A DNA stretch of 64,000 nucleotides from Candidatus Phosphoribacter baldrii (GTDB lineage: Bacteria; Actinomycetota; Actinomycetes; Actinomycetales; Dermatophilaceae), in contig JADIZV010000001.1 in NCBI GenBank assembly GCA_016704565.1, positions 682,001 to 746,000 of the forward strand, given 5' to 3'. Made by a program: the position numbers and the translations under genes. The notes below the pieces were generated by a model that was not told the DNA's origin, made no database searches, and was given only the letters and a program-made list of their open reading frames with translations. Of this stretch, positions 17,147 through 25,068 are shown piece after piece; the first letter of the stretch is position 1, and the number at the start of each line of letters is the position of its first letter.

Positions 17147-18385
17147 TCACGATCCTGTCGCCGACCGAGCCGGCACCGGCGACGGCCCCGGCGACGGCGA
17201 CGGCACCGGTGACGGCGACGGGAGCGGCGTCGGCACCGGCGACGGGAGCGGCGCCGACGTCGGCGTTGGTGCAGATGGCTGCGCCGACGGCGCAGGTGCC
17301 GTGGCTGAAGCGTTGCGAACATACTCCGCGAGTTGTTCAGGAGTCAGCCCGTCAACGAACTCCTTGCCGGACGCTCGGGCGTCCTTCTCGACCGGTTGGT
17401 CGAGGTAACCCTGGAAGTCGTCCTCGGGCCGGACATAGTGGGCGAAGTTGTCCGCCCACGCGCGGGCCTGCTCCTCGGTCACCCCAGGATGGTCGAACGG
17501 GTCGGCGATGACACCTAACCCGACGAGCACCTCGACGAAAATGCCGGGGTCAGCATCACGGGCCATTTCGTGCTGACCGGCGTGGCGCATCTCGTGCGCC
17601 ACCGTGTTGATGGCTTTGACCGGGTCGGCCACGTCGTCGATGTCGATGACGAGTTTGCGCTCGGATTCACTCCAGTAGCCGAGGTAGTTGCCCATATCGT
17701 CCGGCAGGTCCTCGAAGGTGATCGATGTCGCGGGCAGGCCGTAGCGAGCGGCAAGTTCGTTCGCCATCTGTTGCAGGGCCGCGCGACGCTGCGCGTCAGT
17801 CATGCTGGCCCAGCGCACCCGGACCTCCGGGGACACCTGACCGTAGGGCCCGGTTGCGCCCTCCTCGCCCACTCGCGCGAGGGCCGAGGTCAGCGCTTTC
17901 GCTAACGCGTCGTCGACAGCGGCCGCCTGACGCCGGACGTCGTCGAGGTCATCGAGGACTGTGTCCATCAGCCGAACTCTGGCGCGCCGGTGTGCCTCGG
18001 CGGCCGCCGCGGTGTCAAAGGTGGCCGCTGAGGCGACGTCGTGGACGCTGCCGTCGTCCGAGATCGCGAAGTCCAACGCCGCCGCTCGGTCCTGAGCCCG
18101 GGCCAACGCTCGTTCGACGCCACCGACACCTGCCTCGGCGTCGAAGAACGCCCGGCGAAGGACGGTGAGGATGCCCTGGCAATCCTCCAGGTCGCTCACC
18201 AGATCGTCGCGCGCGCGGCGCGCCGCTATCGACACATCACCGCTCCAGGAGGCGGGGACGCCCTTCTTCGCCAGGTCCTCGCTCGCTGCGTCGATTGTCG
18301 CGAGGATCCGAGTCATGGACTGACCGGCATCACCGAGCAGAGCGCTGCGCCACAGCCGGATCTCGCCGATCGTCAGGCCCGTCAT
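17147..18385 (-). CDS. Putative type VII-secreted metallopeptidase-like toxin
   Basis: 412 residues. Residues 1-170 are alpha-helical with a WSGDVSIAARRARDDL turn typical of WXG100/LXG-type export domains. The second half holds an HExxH zinc-peptidase motif (H264-E265-M-R-H268 within NTVAHEMRHAGQHE), preceded by a beta segment. The last ~45 residues are a Pro/Ser/Ala repeat tail encoded by near-tandem DNA (17150-17280). The start overlaps the WXG100-like gene by ATGA. The zinc motif argues for peptidase activity, but no third ligand or substrate was identified. Confidence 0.65.
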   Translation of the reverse strand: MTGLTIGEIRLWRSALLGDAGQSMTRILATIDAASEDLAKKGVPASWSGDVSIAARRARDDLVSDLEDCQGILTVLRRAFFDAEAGVGGVERALARAQDRAAALDFAISDDGSVHDVASAATFDTAAAAEAHRRARVRLMDTVLDDLDDVRRQAAAVDDALAKALTSALARVGEEGATGPYGQVSPEVRVRWASMTDAQRRAALQQMANELAARYGLPATSITFEDLPDDMGNYLGYWSESERKLVIDIDDVADPVKAINTVAHEMRHAGQHEMARDADPGIFVEVLVGLGVIADPFDHPGVTEEQARAWADNFAHYVRPEDDFQGYLDQPVEKDARASGKEFVDGLTPEQLAEYVRNASATAPAPSAQPSAPTPTSAPLPSPVPTPLPSPSPVPSPSPGPSPVPARSATGS

Positions 18386-18684
18386 TGCGGCATGGCTTTT
18401 CCGCGAAAACGGCGTTCGGCGGCCGCGTCGACCGCTTCGAGCGACGCGGCAACCTGCTGCATGGCGTCTCCCAGGTCATGTGCCCAGGCCACCCACCGAC
18501 GCATCCAAGCCCCGGCCTCGCTGGTCAAGGAACTCACGACGGGTGCGGCCTGACCTCCCGGGACTGCGCGGGCCGTGTCCGCCAACGCCACGCCAAGGTC
18601 GGCGCGCGCCACGTCGGTCGCCAACTCGTCTACGCGACCTGCCGCCGCCCGAAGCTCGGCTGGCACACTCATGAATCCAGACAT
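18382..18684 (-). CDS. WXG100-like secretion partner
   Basis: 100 residues, all helical, with a central turn followed by AWMRRWVAWAHDLGDAM, the size and shape of an ESX/WXG100 protein. GGGGAGG sits three bases before the ATG. Its last four bases overlap the start of the HExxH protein gene, so the pair is probably co-translated and co-secreted. An AT-richer stretch just upstream (about 18700-18725) is the likely promoter region for this sub-operon. Confidence 0.65.
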   Translation of the reverse strand: MSGFMSVPAELRAAAGRVDELATDVARADLGVALADTARAVPGGQAAPVVSSLTSEAGAWMRRWVAWAHDLGDAMQQVAASLEAVDAAAERRFRGKAMPQ

Positions 18685-18809
18685 CGGCCTCCCCTTGCTG
18701 CATATGTCAGGTTCGTCAGACTAGTCGATTCCGCACCTTTCGCCCGATCGGAGGGCCGAGGTATGCCGTCCACACGGTTGTCCAACGGGCCGGCTCGCCC
18801 TCGAGTCGA

Positions 18810-19325
18810 CTAAGGGCTCAGTTGCGCAACGGGAATCCGGGTGGTGGCCCGCTCGATCAGGGCCAGCATCGTCTCCTCACCGGTCAGGTCATCGCTGGGA
18901 CACACCGCGACCTGTCCCAACCGGGTGACCACGAACCTCAGAGCCGTGTCCAGGCCCGCAGTTGCGAACAACCAGCCGAGATCGCCGACCTCGACCTCGC
19001 GCCACTGCCTAGGCACCGGGTCCATCATGCGCACCAATGCCGACTCGAGCAGAGACTGGGCCGCCTCCCGGTCCTCGATCCGGGTCCGCCCCGGCTCCGG
19101 CAGCGCCGCGAGCCTCGCGAGTGCGTCCCGGTCGCGAGTCATCGAGATGACATAGGAACCGATCCGACCAGTGGGCGTCACGGCATACGCGCCGTTGGAG
19201 CGCACCCCGATCGCGGCGCATGCCCAGCCGAGGTCGTCCACTTTCCTGATGGCCCACTCGCGGTCCGGTCGGCCGTCCTGGGCCTCGACGGCCCGCAGTA
19301 GCTCAAGAACATCGGACTCGTTCAC
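18810..19325 (-). CDS. Immunity-like protein, tandem paralogue 2
   Basis: 171 residues from a GTG start. It is a close copy of the gene at 19370-19885; the two are nearly identical across the last 100 residues and differ more in residues 20-75. No domain is recognised. They follow the papain-fold toxin, so both are probably cytoplasmic immunity proteins, with the duplicate broadening protection. Both contain a duplicated half-motif (DDLGWACAAIGV near residue 33 and VGDLGWLFATAGL near residue 115), so the protein itself looks like an internal tandem repeat. Confidence 0.65.
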   Translation of the reverse strand: MNESDVLELLRAVEAQDGRPDREWAIRKVDDLGWACAAIGVRSNGAYAVTPTGRIGSYVISMTRDRDALARLAALPEPGRTRIEDREAAQSLLESALVRMMDPVPRQWREVEVGDLGWLFATAGLDTALRFVVTRLGQVAVCPSDDLTGEETMLALIERATTRIPVAQLSP

Positions 19326-19369
19326 GTAAGACCAACTCCTGCCCTGGATCGAGTCAACTCTGCCTGTGA

Positions 19370-19885
19370 CTAGGGAGTCAACTGCGCGACGGGAATCCGG
19401 GTTCTGGCCCGCTCGATCAGGGCCCGCATCGTCTCCTCACCGGTCAGGTCATCGCTGGGACACACCGCGACCTGTCCCAACCGGGTGACCACGAACCTCA
19501 GAGCCGTGTCCGGGCCCGCAGTTGCGAACAACCAGCCGAGATCGCCGACCTCGACCTCGCGCCACTGCCTAGGCACTGGGTCCATCATCCGCACCAACGC
19601 TGACTCGAGCAGAGACTGGGCCGCCTCCCGGTCCTTGATCCGGGTCCGCCCCGGCTCCGGCAGCGCCGCGAGCCTCGCGAGCGCGTCCCGGTCACTGGTC
19701 GTCGACATCATGAACGACCCGATCCTGCCGTTGGGCGTCACGGCATACCCCACGTTCGCCCGGACCCCGACCAGGCCACACGCCCAGCCGAGGTCATCGA
19801 CCGGAGTGATCAGCCAGTGACCGGGCGGTCGGCCGTCCTGGGCTTCGACGGCCCGGAGCAACTCGAGGACATCGGACTCGTTCAC
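19370..19885 (-). CDS. Immunity-like protein, tandem paralogue 1
   Basis: 171 residues from GTG at 19885. Its start overlaps the toxin stop (GTGA), so translation is coupled to the toxin; an in-frame extension to 20317 lies inside the toxin gene and is rejected. It carries the same internal DDLGWAC / GDLGWLF repeat as its neighbour. Direct coupling to a predicted deamidase/peptidase toxin makes this the best candidate for the cognate antidote. The fold is unknown. Confidence 0.68.
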   Translation of the reverse strand: MNESDVLELLRAVEAQDGRPPGHWLITPVDDLGWACGLVGVRANVGYAVTPNGRIGSFMMSTTSDRDALARLAALPEPGRTRIKDREAAQSLLESALVRMMDPVPRQWREVEVGDLGWLFATAGPDTALRFVVTRLGQVAVCPSDDLTGEETMRALIERARTRIPVAQLTP

Positions 19886-21525
19886 TTGAGGACCAACTCC
19901 TGCCATGGATCTGACCCACTCCGTCGTTGGATAACGTCGATCGCCGCGATATCCCTGCCGTAAGAGGGAGGCCAATCGTGGATCAGGCCCGACTGCGCAT
20001 CCACCCAGCGCAACTGGCCGCCATCGACGACTGCATTGAACCAGTGCCCACCACGAGACGGCCAATCGACGCCGACGACCAGGGTTGAGCCGTCCGGAAG
20101 GCTTGCGGCAGCCTGGGCCACCTTGTCGTAAGCATCCTGCGTGAACTGGCCGAGCTGGGCCGGATCCGGCGCGCGAAGTGTCGTCGGCGTCACGCCAGCC
20201 CAGTCGTGCATCTCCCACGACTCCCCCCGCATGATGTCGCCGGGCGCCACCCGGGTCTCGACCCCTTGGAAGGTGTCGGCGAAAGCTCGCGAGCAGGGGC
20301 CGCAGTTGTACTGCCAATCAGCACCGTCGGCATACCGAGGGTTGACCCGGTCCAGCCATGCCCCGATGTCGTCGATGTTGCCGGCCAGGGCGTCGTTGAG
20401 GAGCCGGGTGTCGGTGGGGGTCGGGCGCAGATACCGGGGATCGAGCCGATCAACGAGGCTGTCGACCACCCGACCGGCGTTGAGATCATCGAGGTAGGCG
20501 GTCAGGTCGTCGCCGACCCGGACGGCGCCCCGGACCCCTGCCTCGAGCAGGTCGTATCCGGAGAGGTCCTTGAGCACCATGAGGGTCCGCTGCAAGGCCC
20601 GCCCACCGCGGGTGGCCGCCGTCGCCGCCCCACCGGTGGCTACGGCGACAATCGCATCCGGGACCAGGTGACCGAGCGCCCGGGCCGGGTCGTCGGCCCA
20701 GGTGTCCCAGTCCAGGACCGCCTTGCCGACCTCCTTGCCGAAACCGAGCGGGTCGGCCTTGAGCGCGTTCCACATCGCCTGGGCCTGCTCGATCTTCAGC
20801 TGGTTCTTGGCGGCCAGCTCTTCGGGGGTGAGATTGCCGCTCGCCAGGTCGATCAGGTCATAGAGCGGCCCGAACTGCAGATGGTTGAGCATGCTGCCCA
20901 ACTCCCACACCGCTTCTCCGGCACCCAGCAGCACGCCGCCGATGAAGGCCAACCCTGTCTCCAGCCAGTTGCGGGATGCCGGTGCGTGGTCGCACGCTGC
21001 CCGCACGAGCCGAGCGCACTCGTGTTCGGCCGTCTCCAACGCCGCCCGCGCCGAGGCGAGCGAACTCACCGCCGCCGACCGGATCGGCGCCCCGCTGTCG
21101 TGGAACGGTTCGATGGTGAGCGTGTAGGTTCCCTCGCCGTTCGCGGCCTCCCACTCGGCCTTCCGCTGGCGGGCCTGGGCCACGTCCTGGTCGTATGCCG
21201 TTCGCCCCCGGACCGTCTCAGCCTCACCTCGGGCGTGTTCCTGGCGGGCGGCAGCGGCCTGGCTCTGGGCGGACTGCAGGGCCTGGGCATAGGCCACGAG
21301 AGCGTTCGATGCCCCGAAGAAGCCGGAGGCGGCATACTCCCACCGCACGGGCTCGACCTCGAACCGGTCGCGGAAACGCTCGGCCGCGCGTCCGGTCCAC
21401 CCACCGGTCGTGATGGTCGTGAGGCTTTGGGAGACCACGGTGAACGTGCTGGCGCGGGCCCGAAGCTCACCGGCCTTGGCGATGATCGTCGCCGGGTCAC
21501 CGGCGATCGTGAAGTCGAGGCTCAT
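19882..21525 (-). CDS. Polymorphic toxin: WXG100-type N-domain with papain-fold (Tox-PL type) C-domain
   Basis: 547 residues from ATG at 21525, which overlaps the upstream stop by ATGA; a codon at 21537 is possible but less fitting. Residues 1-190 form helical hairpins with GGWTGRAAERFRDRFE, as in T7SS-exported proteins. The centre (about 200-330) has a hydrophobic Gly/Ala segment. The last 150 residues carry a papain-like triad: C408 in YNCGPC, H494 in GGHWFNAVV and D509 in RWVDAQSG. This matches the papain-fold toxin/glutamine deamidase group. It is expected to be secreted and to act in rival cells; the reaction (deamidation or proteolysis) cannot be told from sequence. Confidence 0.8.
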   Translation of the reverse strand: MSLDFTIAGDPATIIAKAGELRARASTFTVVSQSLTTITTGGWTGRAAERFRDRFEVEPVRWEYAASGFFGASNALVAYAQALQSAQSQAAAARQEHARGEAETVRGRTAYDQDVAQARQRKAEWEAANGEGTYTLTIEPFHDSGAPIRSAAVSSLASARAALETAEHECARLVRAACDHAPASRNWLETGLAFIGGVLLGAGEAVWELGSMLNHLQFGPLYDLIDLASGNLTPEELAAKNQLKIEQAQAMWNALKADPLGFGKEVGKAVLDWDTWADDPARALGHLVPDAIVAVATGGAATAATRGGRALQRTLMVLKDLSGYDLLEAGVRGAVRVGDDLTAYLDDLNAGRVVDSLVDRLDPRYLRPTPTDTRLLNDALAGNIDDIGAWLDRVNPRYADGADWQYNCGPCSRAFADTFQGVETRVAPGDIMRGESWEMHDWAGVTPTTLRAPDPAQLGQFTQDAYDKVAQAAASLPDGSTLVVGVDWPSRGGHWFNAVVDGGQLRWVDAQSGLIHDWPPSYGRDIAAIDVIQRRSGSDPWQELVLK

Positions 21526-21857
21526 CCACCGCCCCAAGGTCGCAACCGGGGCGTCGTGCCGTTGCCGAGGGCGCTGAGCGACTCATAGCCGCCTTGGTCG
21601 AACTCGGCGTAGGTGAGCGCTACCTTGCCGATCCGGCCCGAACACTCCTCGATGTCACGGACCATGTCGTTGACGCCGCGCTCCCAACGCTCCTGGAACT
21701 CATCGACCGCAGACCAGACGACCGCGCTTCCTAGCGCTGCCTCGCCGGGCACGAAGTCGGAAATGTCGTGGTCTTTGACCGAGGTCACCGCGTCGGCGGT
21801 GGCCTGGGCGGCCTTCACCAACGCCTCGAGATCGACGGCGAAGTCGTAGGACGGCAT
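21522..21857 (-). CDS. WXG100-like helical protein
   Basis: 111 residues, helical, with WSAVDEFQERWERGVNDM in the middle and a short Gly-rich tail. Size and pattern fit the ESX/WXG100 superfamily although the exact WXG is not present. ATGA overlap with the toxin gene indicates co-translation. It probably forms a helical dimer with the toxin N-terminus or with one of the two neighbouring small proteins for export. Confidence 0.65.
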   Translation of the reverse strand: MPSYDFAVDLEALVKAAQATADAVTSVKDHDISDFVPGEAALGSAVVWSAVDEFQERWERGVNDMVRDIEECSGRIGKVALTYAEFDQGGYESLSALGNGTTPRLRPWGGG

Positions 21858-21884
21858 CGAAGGCTCCCCTGACGGCGGTGTGGT

Positions 21885-22181
21885 TCAGTCGAGTATGGCG
21901 ACGTTGCGGACCTCGGCGGCATGAGCATCCGCGGCAACGGTTTGCAGGGTGGCCCGGATCTTGGCCAGCGCTGCCATCATGGCCTCGACGCCGGTGCCGA
22001 GCCGGGTGTCGAACCCGAGCTGGGCCCGTCGACTCTCGGTGTCCGGTGACCAACCGATGAGCAGACTGTCCACCTCGCGGCGCAGCCGCCCGATCTCCTC
22101 GACCAACGACTCGTGAGCGGTGGACAGGGCGACATCGATCGCTTCGAGACTGGCTGAGGTGACAACGAGGGTGGCTGGCAT
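21885..22181 (-). CDS. WXG100-like helical protein
   Basis: 98 residues from ATG at 22181, two bases after the upstream stop; the longer in-frame extension is a shadow. The turn LLIGWSPDTESRRAQLGF provides the WxP-type bend between two long helices, as in WXG100 proteins. It belongs to the toxin operon. Confidence 0.68.
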   Translation of the reverse strand: MPATLVVTSASLEAIDVALSTAHESLVEEIGRLRREVDSLLIGWSPDTESRRAQLGFDTRLGTGVEAMMAALAKIRATLQTVAADAHAAEVRNVAILD

Positions 22182-22183
22182 CG

Positions 22184-22507
22184 TCACTCCATGTTCAGGC
22201 CGGAGCCCGACGGCGCGGCCCCCAACACGGTTGCGCCTTTGGCGTCGGCAGCGGCCGCGGTCCGGTCGACCTCGGCGAGCGCCGCGGCATACTGGGCGAG
22301 GATCTGGGGCAACTCCGAAGCCGCGGTGAGCCAGTCGGCGAGGGCCGTCGTGAGGCCCGCGGCGGCGTTGCCGGCGAAGCCCGCCGACTCCGCGCTGACG
22401 GTGTCGGCGATGCCGCGGATCGCCTGATCGATCGTCGGCAGGCGGTCGATGATGAGGTTGGCGGCCTGGGTCTGCTTCCCCTGCACCAGCCCGATGCTCC
22501 CTGACAT
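22184..22507 (-). CDS. WXG100-like helical protein, first gene of the toxin operon
   Basis: About 107 residues from ATG at 22507 (a GTG at 22516 is an alternative). It is two helices with a Gly/Ala turn (GFAGNAAAGLTTALADWLTA). It is probably the first gene of the minus-strand operon that runs to 15458; the DUF2200 gene diverges 120 bp away, so promoters for both must lie in 22508-22627. Confidence 0.6.
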   Translation of the reverse strand: MSGSIGLVQGKQTQAANLIIDRLPTIDQAIRGIADTVSAESAGFAGNAAAGLTTALADWLTAASELPQILAQYAAALAEVDRTAAAADAKGATVLGAAPSGSGLNME

Positions 22508-22627
22508 ACCGGGCACCGTATGCCGTGCAGTCCGGCCGAAGCAACCGCGGGCACTGCGCCGATAGCGCGGCTGGCCCGGCTGGGTCGGCTGGGTCGGCTA
22601 GCCTGCCGTCCACCCAAAGGAGGTGGC

Positions 22628-22987
22628 GTGGCTGTGTCAGGACACCGGATCTTCACGATGAGCTTCGCCAGCATCTATCCGCACTACGTCCGCAAGGCCG
22701 AACGCAAGGGCCACACTCAGGCGGAGGTCGACGAGGTCATCCATTGGCTGACCGGCTATGACGCCACCGGGTTGGCCGCAGTCCTCGCCGACGAGGTCGA
22801 CATGGCGACGTTCTTCGAACAGGCTCCGGCGTTCAACCCCAACGCCTCGCTCATCACCGGGACAATCTGCGGGCACCGCGTCCAAGACATTGAGGACCCG
22901 CTCATGCAGAAAATCCGCTACCTCGATCTGTTGGTCGACGAGGTCGCTCGAGGCAAGAAGATGAGCTCAATCCAGCGGGGTGGCTGA
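22628..22987 (+). CDS. DUF2200 family protein
   Basis: 119 residues. AAAGGAGG at 22616-22623 points to GTG at 22628 (or GTG 22634); the longer open frame from 22520 is rejected. The sequence IFTMSFASIYPHYVRKAERK followed by EVDEVIHWLTGYD is characteristic of DUF2200, a small bacterial family of unknown function. It is a single gene unrelated to the neighbouring toxin and microcompartment operons. Confidence 0.85.
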   Translation: MAVSGHRIFTMSFASIYPHYVRKAERKGHTQAEVDEVIHWLTGYDATGLAAVLADEVDMATFFEQAPAFNPNASLITGTICGHRVQDIEDPLMQKIRYLDLLVDEVARGKKMSSIQRGG

Positions 22988-23028
22988 GGCTTCATCGAGT
23001 TCGACGACGCGTCTCGGCGCGGTGTCGC

Positions 23029-23088
23029 ATGACGGCGCGCATGGCGGCGCGATGACTGTCGCTCCAGCGACAGCGGGCGCGCCGTCAT
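23029..23088. repeat. Large nested inverted repeat upstream of the eut operon
   Basis: A perfect 12-bp outer stem (23029-23040 with 23077-23088, ATGACGGCGCGC and its complement) encloses an inner 7-bp stem CTGTCGC-TCCA-GCGACAG (23056-23073). It lies 42 bp after the DUF2200 stop and 240 bp before eutN. It may terminate the upstream gene or form part of a leader RNA. The remainder of 23089-23330 shows no cobalamin-riboswitch box and no gene. Confidence 0.45.
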
Positions 23089-23330
23089 GGGCGCCGTCAT
23101 CGGCTGGCGGGACCGGGCGGTCCGGGCGGGACCAGCCAGGACGGCCCCCCAGTCAGGGTTTCGCGCGACGCTCTCGTCTTCCGGCGCGCTATCGCCTACG
23201 TTGGTCACCACAGCAGGCGCCAAGTCGGCGTGGGGACCGAAGACCTGGGGGCAACGCGGTCACCGAACCGGCAGAAGTGTCGCTGCCCCGTCGGCTCGGC
23301 GCAGATTCGGCGCAGGAAAGGGAAGGCCCG

Positions 23331-23621
23331 ATGCTCATCGCTCGTGTCCGCGGCTCTGCGGTCAGCACGATCAAGGACCCCAGCCTGACCGGATTCAAGT
23401 TGCTCCTCGTCGAGCCCACCGACGCCAAGGGCAAGGCCAAGGGCGACATCTTCGTCGCGGCTGACGGAGTGGGTGCCGGGACGGGCGAGCTCGTCCTGGT
23501 CGCCACAGGCAGCGCCGCCCGCCATGGCGAGCGCACCAGTGGGCAGGCCAGCGACGCCCTCGTCGTCGGGATCCTCGACTCCATGGACCTGGACGGAACC
23601 ACCGTCTTCCGCAAGTCATAA
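23331..23621 (+). CDS. eutN: Microcompartment vertex protein EutN/CcmL (BMC-P)
   Basis: 96 residues, starting MLIARVRGSAVSTIKDPSLT, the standard opening of the EutN/CcmL/CsoS4 family. The body (LLLVEPTDAKGK, DGVGAGTGELVLVATGSAAR) and the end LDSMDLDG also fit. These proteins form pentamers that close the vertices of a bacterial microcompartment. GGGAAGG precedes the ATG; the longer in-frame extension to 22980 is rejected. First gene of the eut microcompartment operon. Confidence 0.9.
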   Translation: MLIARVRGSAVSTIKDPSLTGFKLLLVEPTDAKGKAKGDIFVAADGVGAGTGELVLVATGSAARHGERTSGQASDALVVGILDSMDLDGTTVFRKS

Positions 23622-23637
23622 GCCGCGTCTTCAGCCC

Positions 23638-25068
23638 ATGCCACGTGCCAGCCGCGAGGTCCTCAGCGTTGGGATCGATGTCGGGACGACCACCACTCAG
23701 GTGGTCTTCTCGCAGTTGTCCCTGCAGGATGTCGCGCGCCCCGGCCAGGTGCCCCGGATCCAGGTCGACGAGCGCTCCGTGGTCTTTCGCAGCGACGTCC
23801 ACCGCACGCCCCTGCGCAGCCCCGACGAGGTCGACGCAGCCGCCCTCGCCGATCTCGTGGCCCGCGACTATGCCCTGGCGGGCATCGACCGCTCCGCGAT
23901 CGAGACCGGAGCCGTCATCATCACCGGTGAGACCGCGCGCACGAGCAACGCCGACGCCATCCTCACCGCCCTCTCGGCCACGGCCGGCGACTTCGTCGTC
24001 ACCGTCGCTGGCCCCAACGCCGAGGCCCAGATCGCCGGGCGCGGCTCTGGCGTCGCGCGCTGGTCCGCCGACCACTACTCCCAGGTGACCACCATCGATG
24101 TCGGCGGCGGCACGTCCAACGCCGCCGTGTTAAGCAACGGCCGCCACCTGTCCTCGGCCGCCTTGGCGGTCGGCGGTCGACTCATCGAGCTCGACCCCGC
24201 TGGCCGGGTCGTGCGGATCGCCCCACCGGGCGCGGCTCTCATCGCTCACCTGCACCTCGGCATCCGCCACGGCGAGACGGCGTCGCTCGCCGACCTGCAG
24301 AAGTTCTGCGATGCAATGGCCGACCTCCTCGCCGATCTCGCCACCGGGCGCGAGGTGACCGTCGGGCCGGGCATCGCGATCACCCCACCCCTCGCGCACA
24401 CCGAGAACTCCACGACGGTCTTCTTCACCGGCGGAGTGGGTGCGTGCTACTACGACCAGGCGCCGTATGCCGCCCTCGCCGACATCGCGGCATACGGGGA
24501 TGTCGGGCCGTTGCTCGCGGCGGCCATGCGGGACAACGCACGGATCGCCCGGCTGGCCGTGCGCCGTCCGCCCGAGACGATCCGCGCGACCGTCCTGGGC
24601 GCGGCCGCCCAGACCGTCACCCTGTCCGGCTCGACGATCTGGGCCGACCGCGACCTGTTGCCGCTGCGCAACGTCCCCGTCGTCCACCCCAATCGGGAGG
24701 GATCGAGCACCCTCACCCAGTCGATCGATGCGGCGCTGGCCCGCTGGGACCTCGAGCCCGACGCGGTCGCGGCCATCGTCATCGACATGCCCACCGGGAT
24801 CGGCTACGAACACGTCACTGCAGTCGCGCGCGACCTCGTCGCCCACCACGCTCGCGGCGGTGGAAGCCAGTTGCCGCTTGTGCTTGTCATGGCCCAGGAC
24901 TACGCCCAGGTCCTCGGGCAGACCATCCACTCCCTCGCTCCCGGCATCCCGCTGCTGGTCATCGACCAGGTGGGTCTCGGCGAGGGTGACTACATCGACA
25001 TCGGCCTGCCGATGCTCGACGGCCGGGCCGTCCCGCTCTCGATCAAGACCCTGGTGTTCTATGACTGA
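23638..25068 (+). CDS. eutA: Ethanolamine ammonia-lyase reactivating factor EutA
   Basis: 476 residues. The N-terminal actin/Hsp70-type phosphate loop SVGIDVGTTTTQVVFSQLSL and the second phosphate motif TIDVGGGTSNAAVL mark the EutA ATPase, which exchanges damaged B12 cofactor from EutBC. The middle has ENSTTVFFTGGVGACYY. ATG at 23638 lies 16 bases after the eutN stop but has no clear ribosome site, so translation may be partly coupled. It overlaps eutB by eight bases. Confidence 0.9.
   Translation: MPRASREVLSVGIDVGTTTTQVVFSQLSLQDVARPGQVPRIQVDERSVVFRSDVHRTPLRSPDEVDAAALADLVARDYALAGIDRSAIETGAVIITGETARTSNADAILTALSATAGDFVVTVAGPNAEAQIAGRGSGVARWSADHYSQVTTIDVGGGTSNAAVLSNGRHLSSAALAVGGRLIELDPAGRVVRIAPPGAALIAHLHLGIRHGETASLADLQKFCDAMADLLADLATGREVTVGPGIAITPPLAHTENSTTVFFTGGVGACYYDQAPYAALADIAAYGDVGPLLAAAMRDNARIARLAVRRPPETIRATVLGAAAQTVTLSGSTIWADRDLLPLRNVPVVHPNREGSSTLTQSIDAALARWDLEPDAVAAIVIDMPTGIGYEHVTAVARDLVAHHARGGGSQLPLVLVMAQDYAQVLGQTIHSLAPGIPLLVIDQVGLGEGDYIDIGLPMLDGRAVPLSIKTLVFYD

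Noticed and set aside
17139..17322. Arginine-rich 5' extension of the gene at 16543
   Set aside because: It is the reverse-frame shadow of the Pro/Ser repeat of the neighbouring gene; a start with a ribosome site exists at 17139.
22988..23330. Possible cobalamin riboswitch before eutN
   Set aside because: No recognisable B12-box (GCCACTG-type) or the usual paired stems were found; only the inverted repeat at 23029-23088 is clear.
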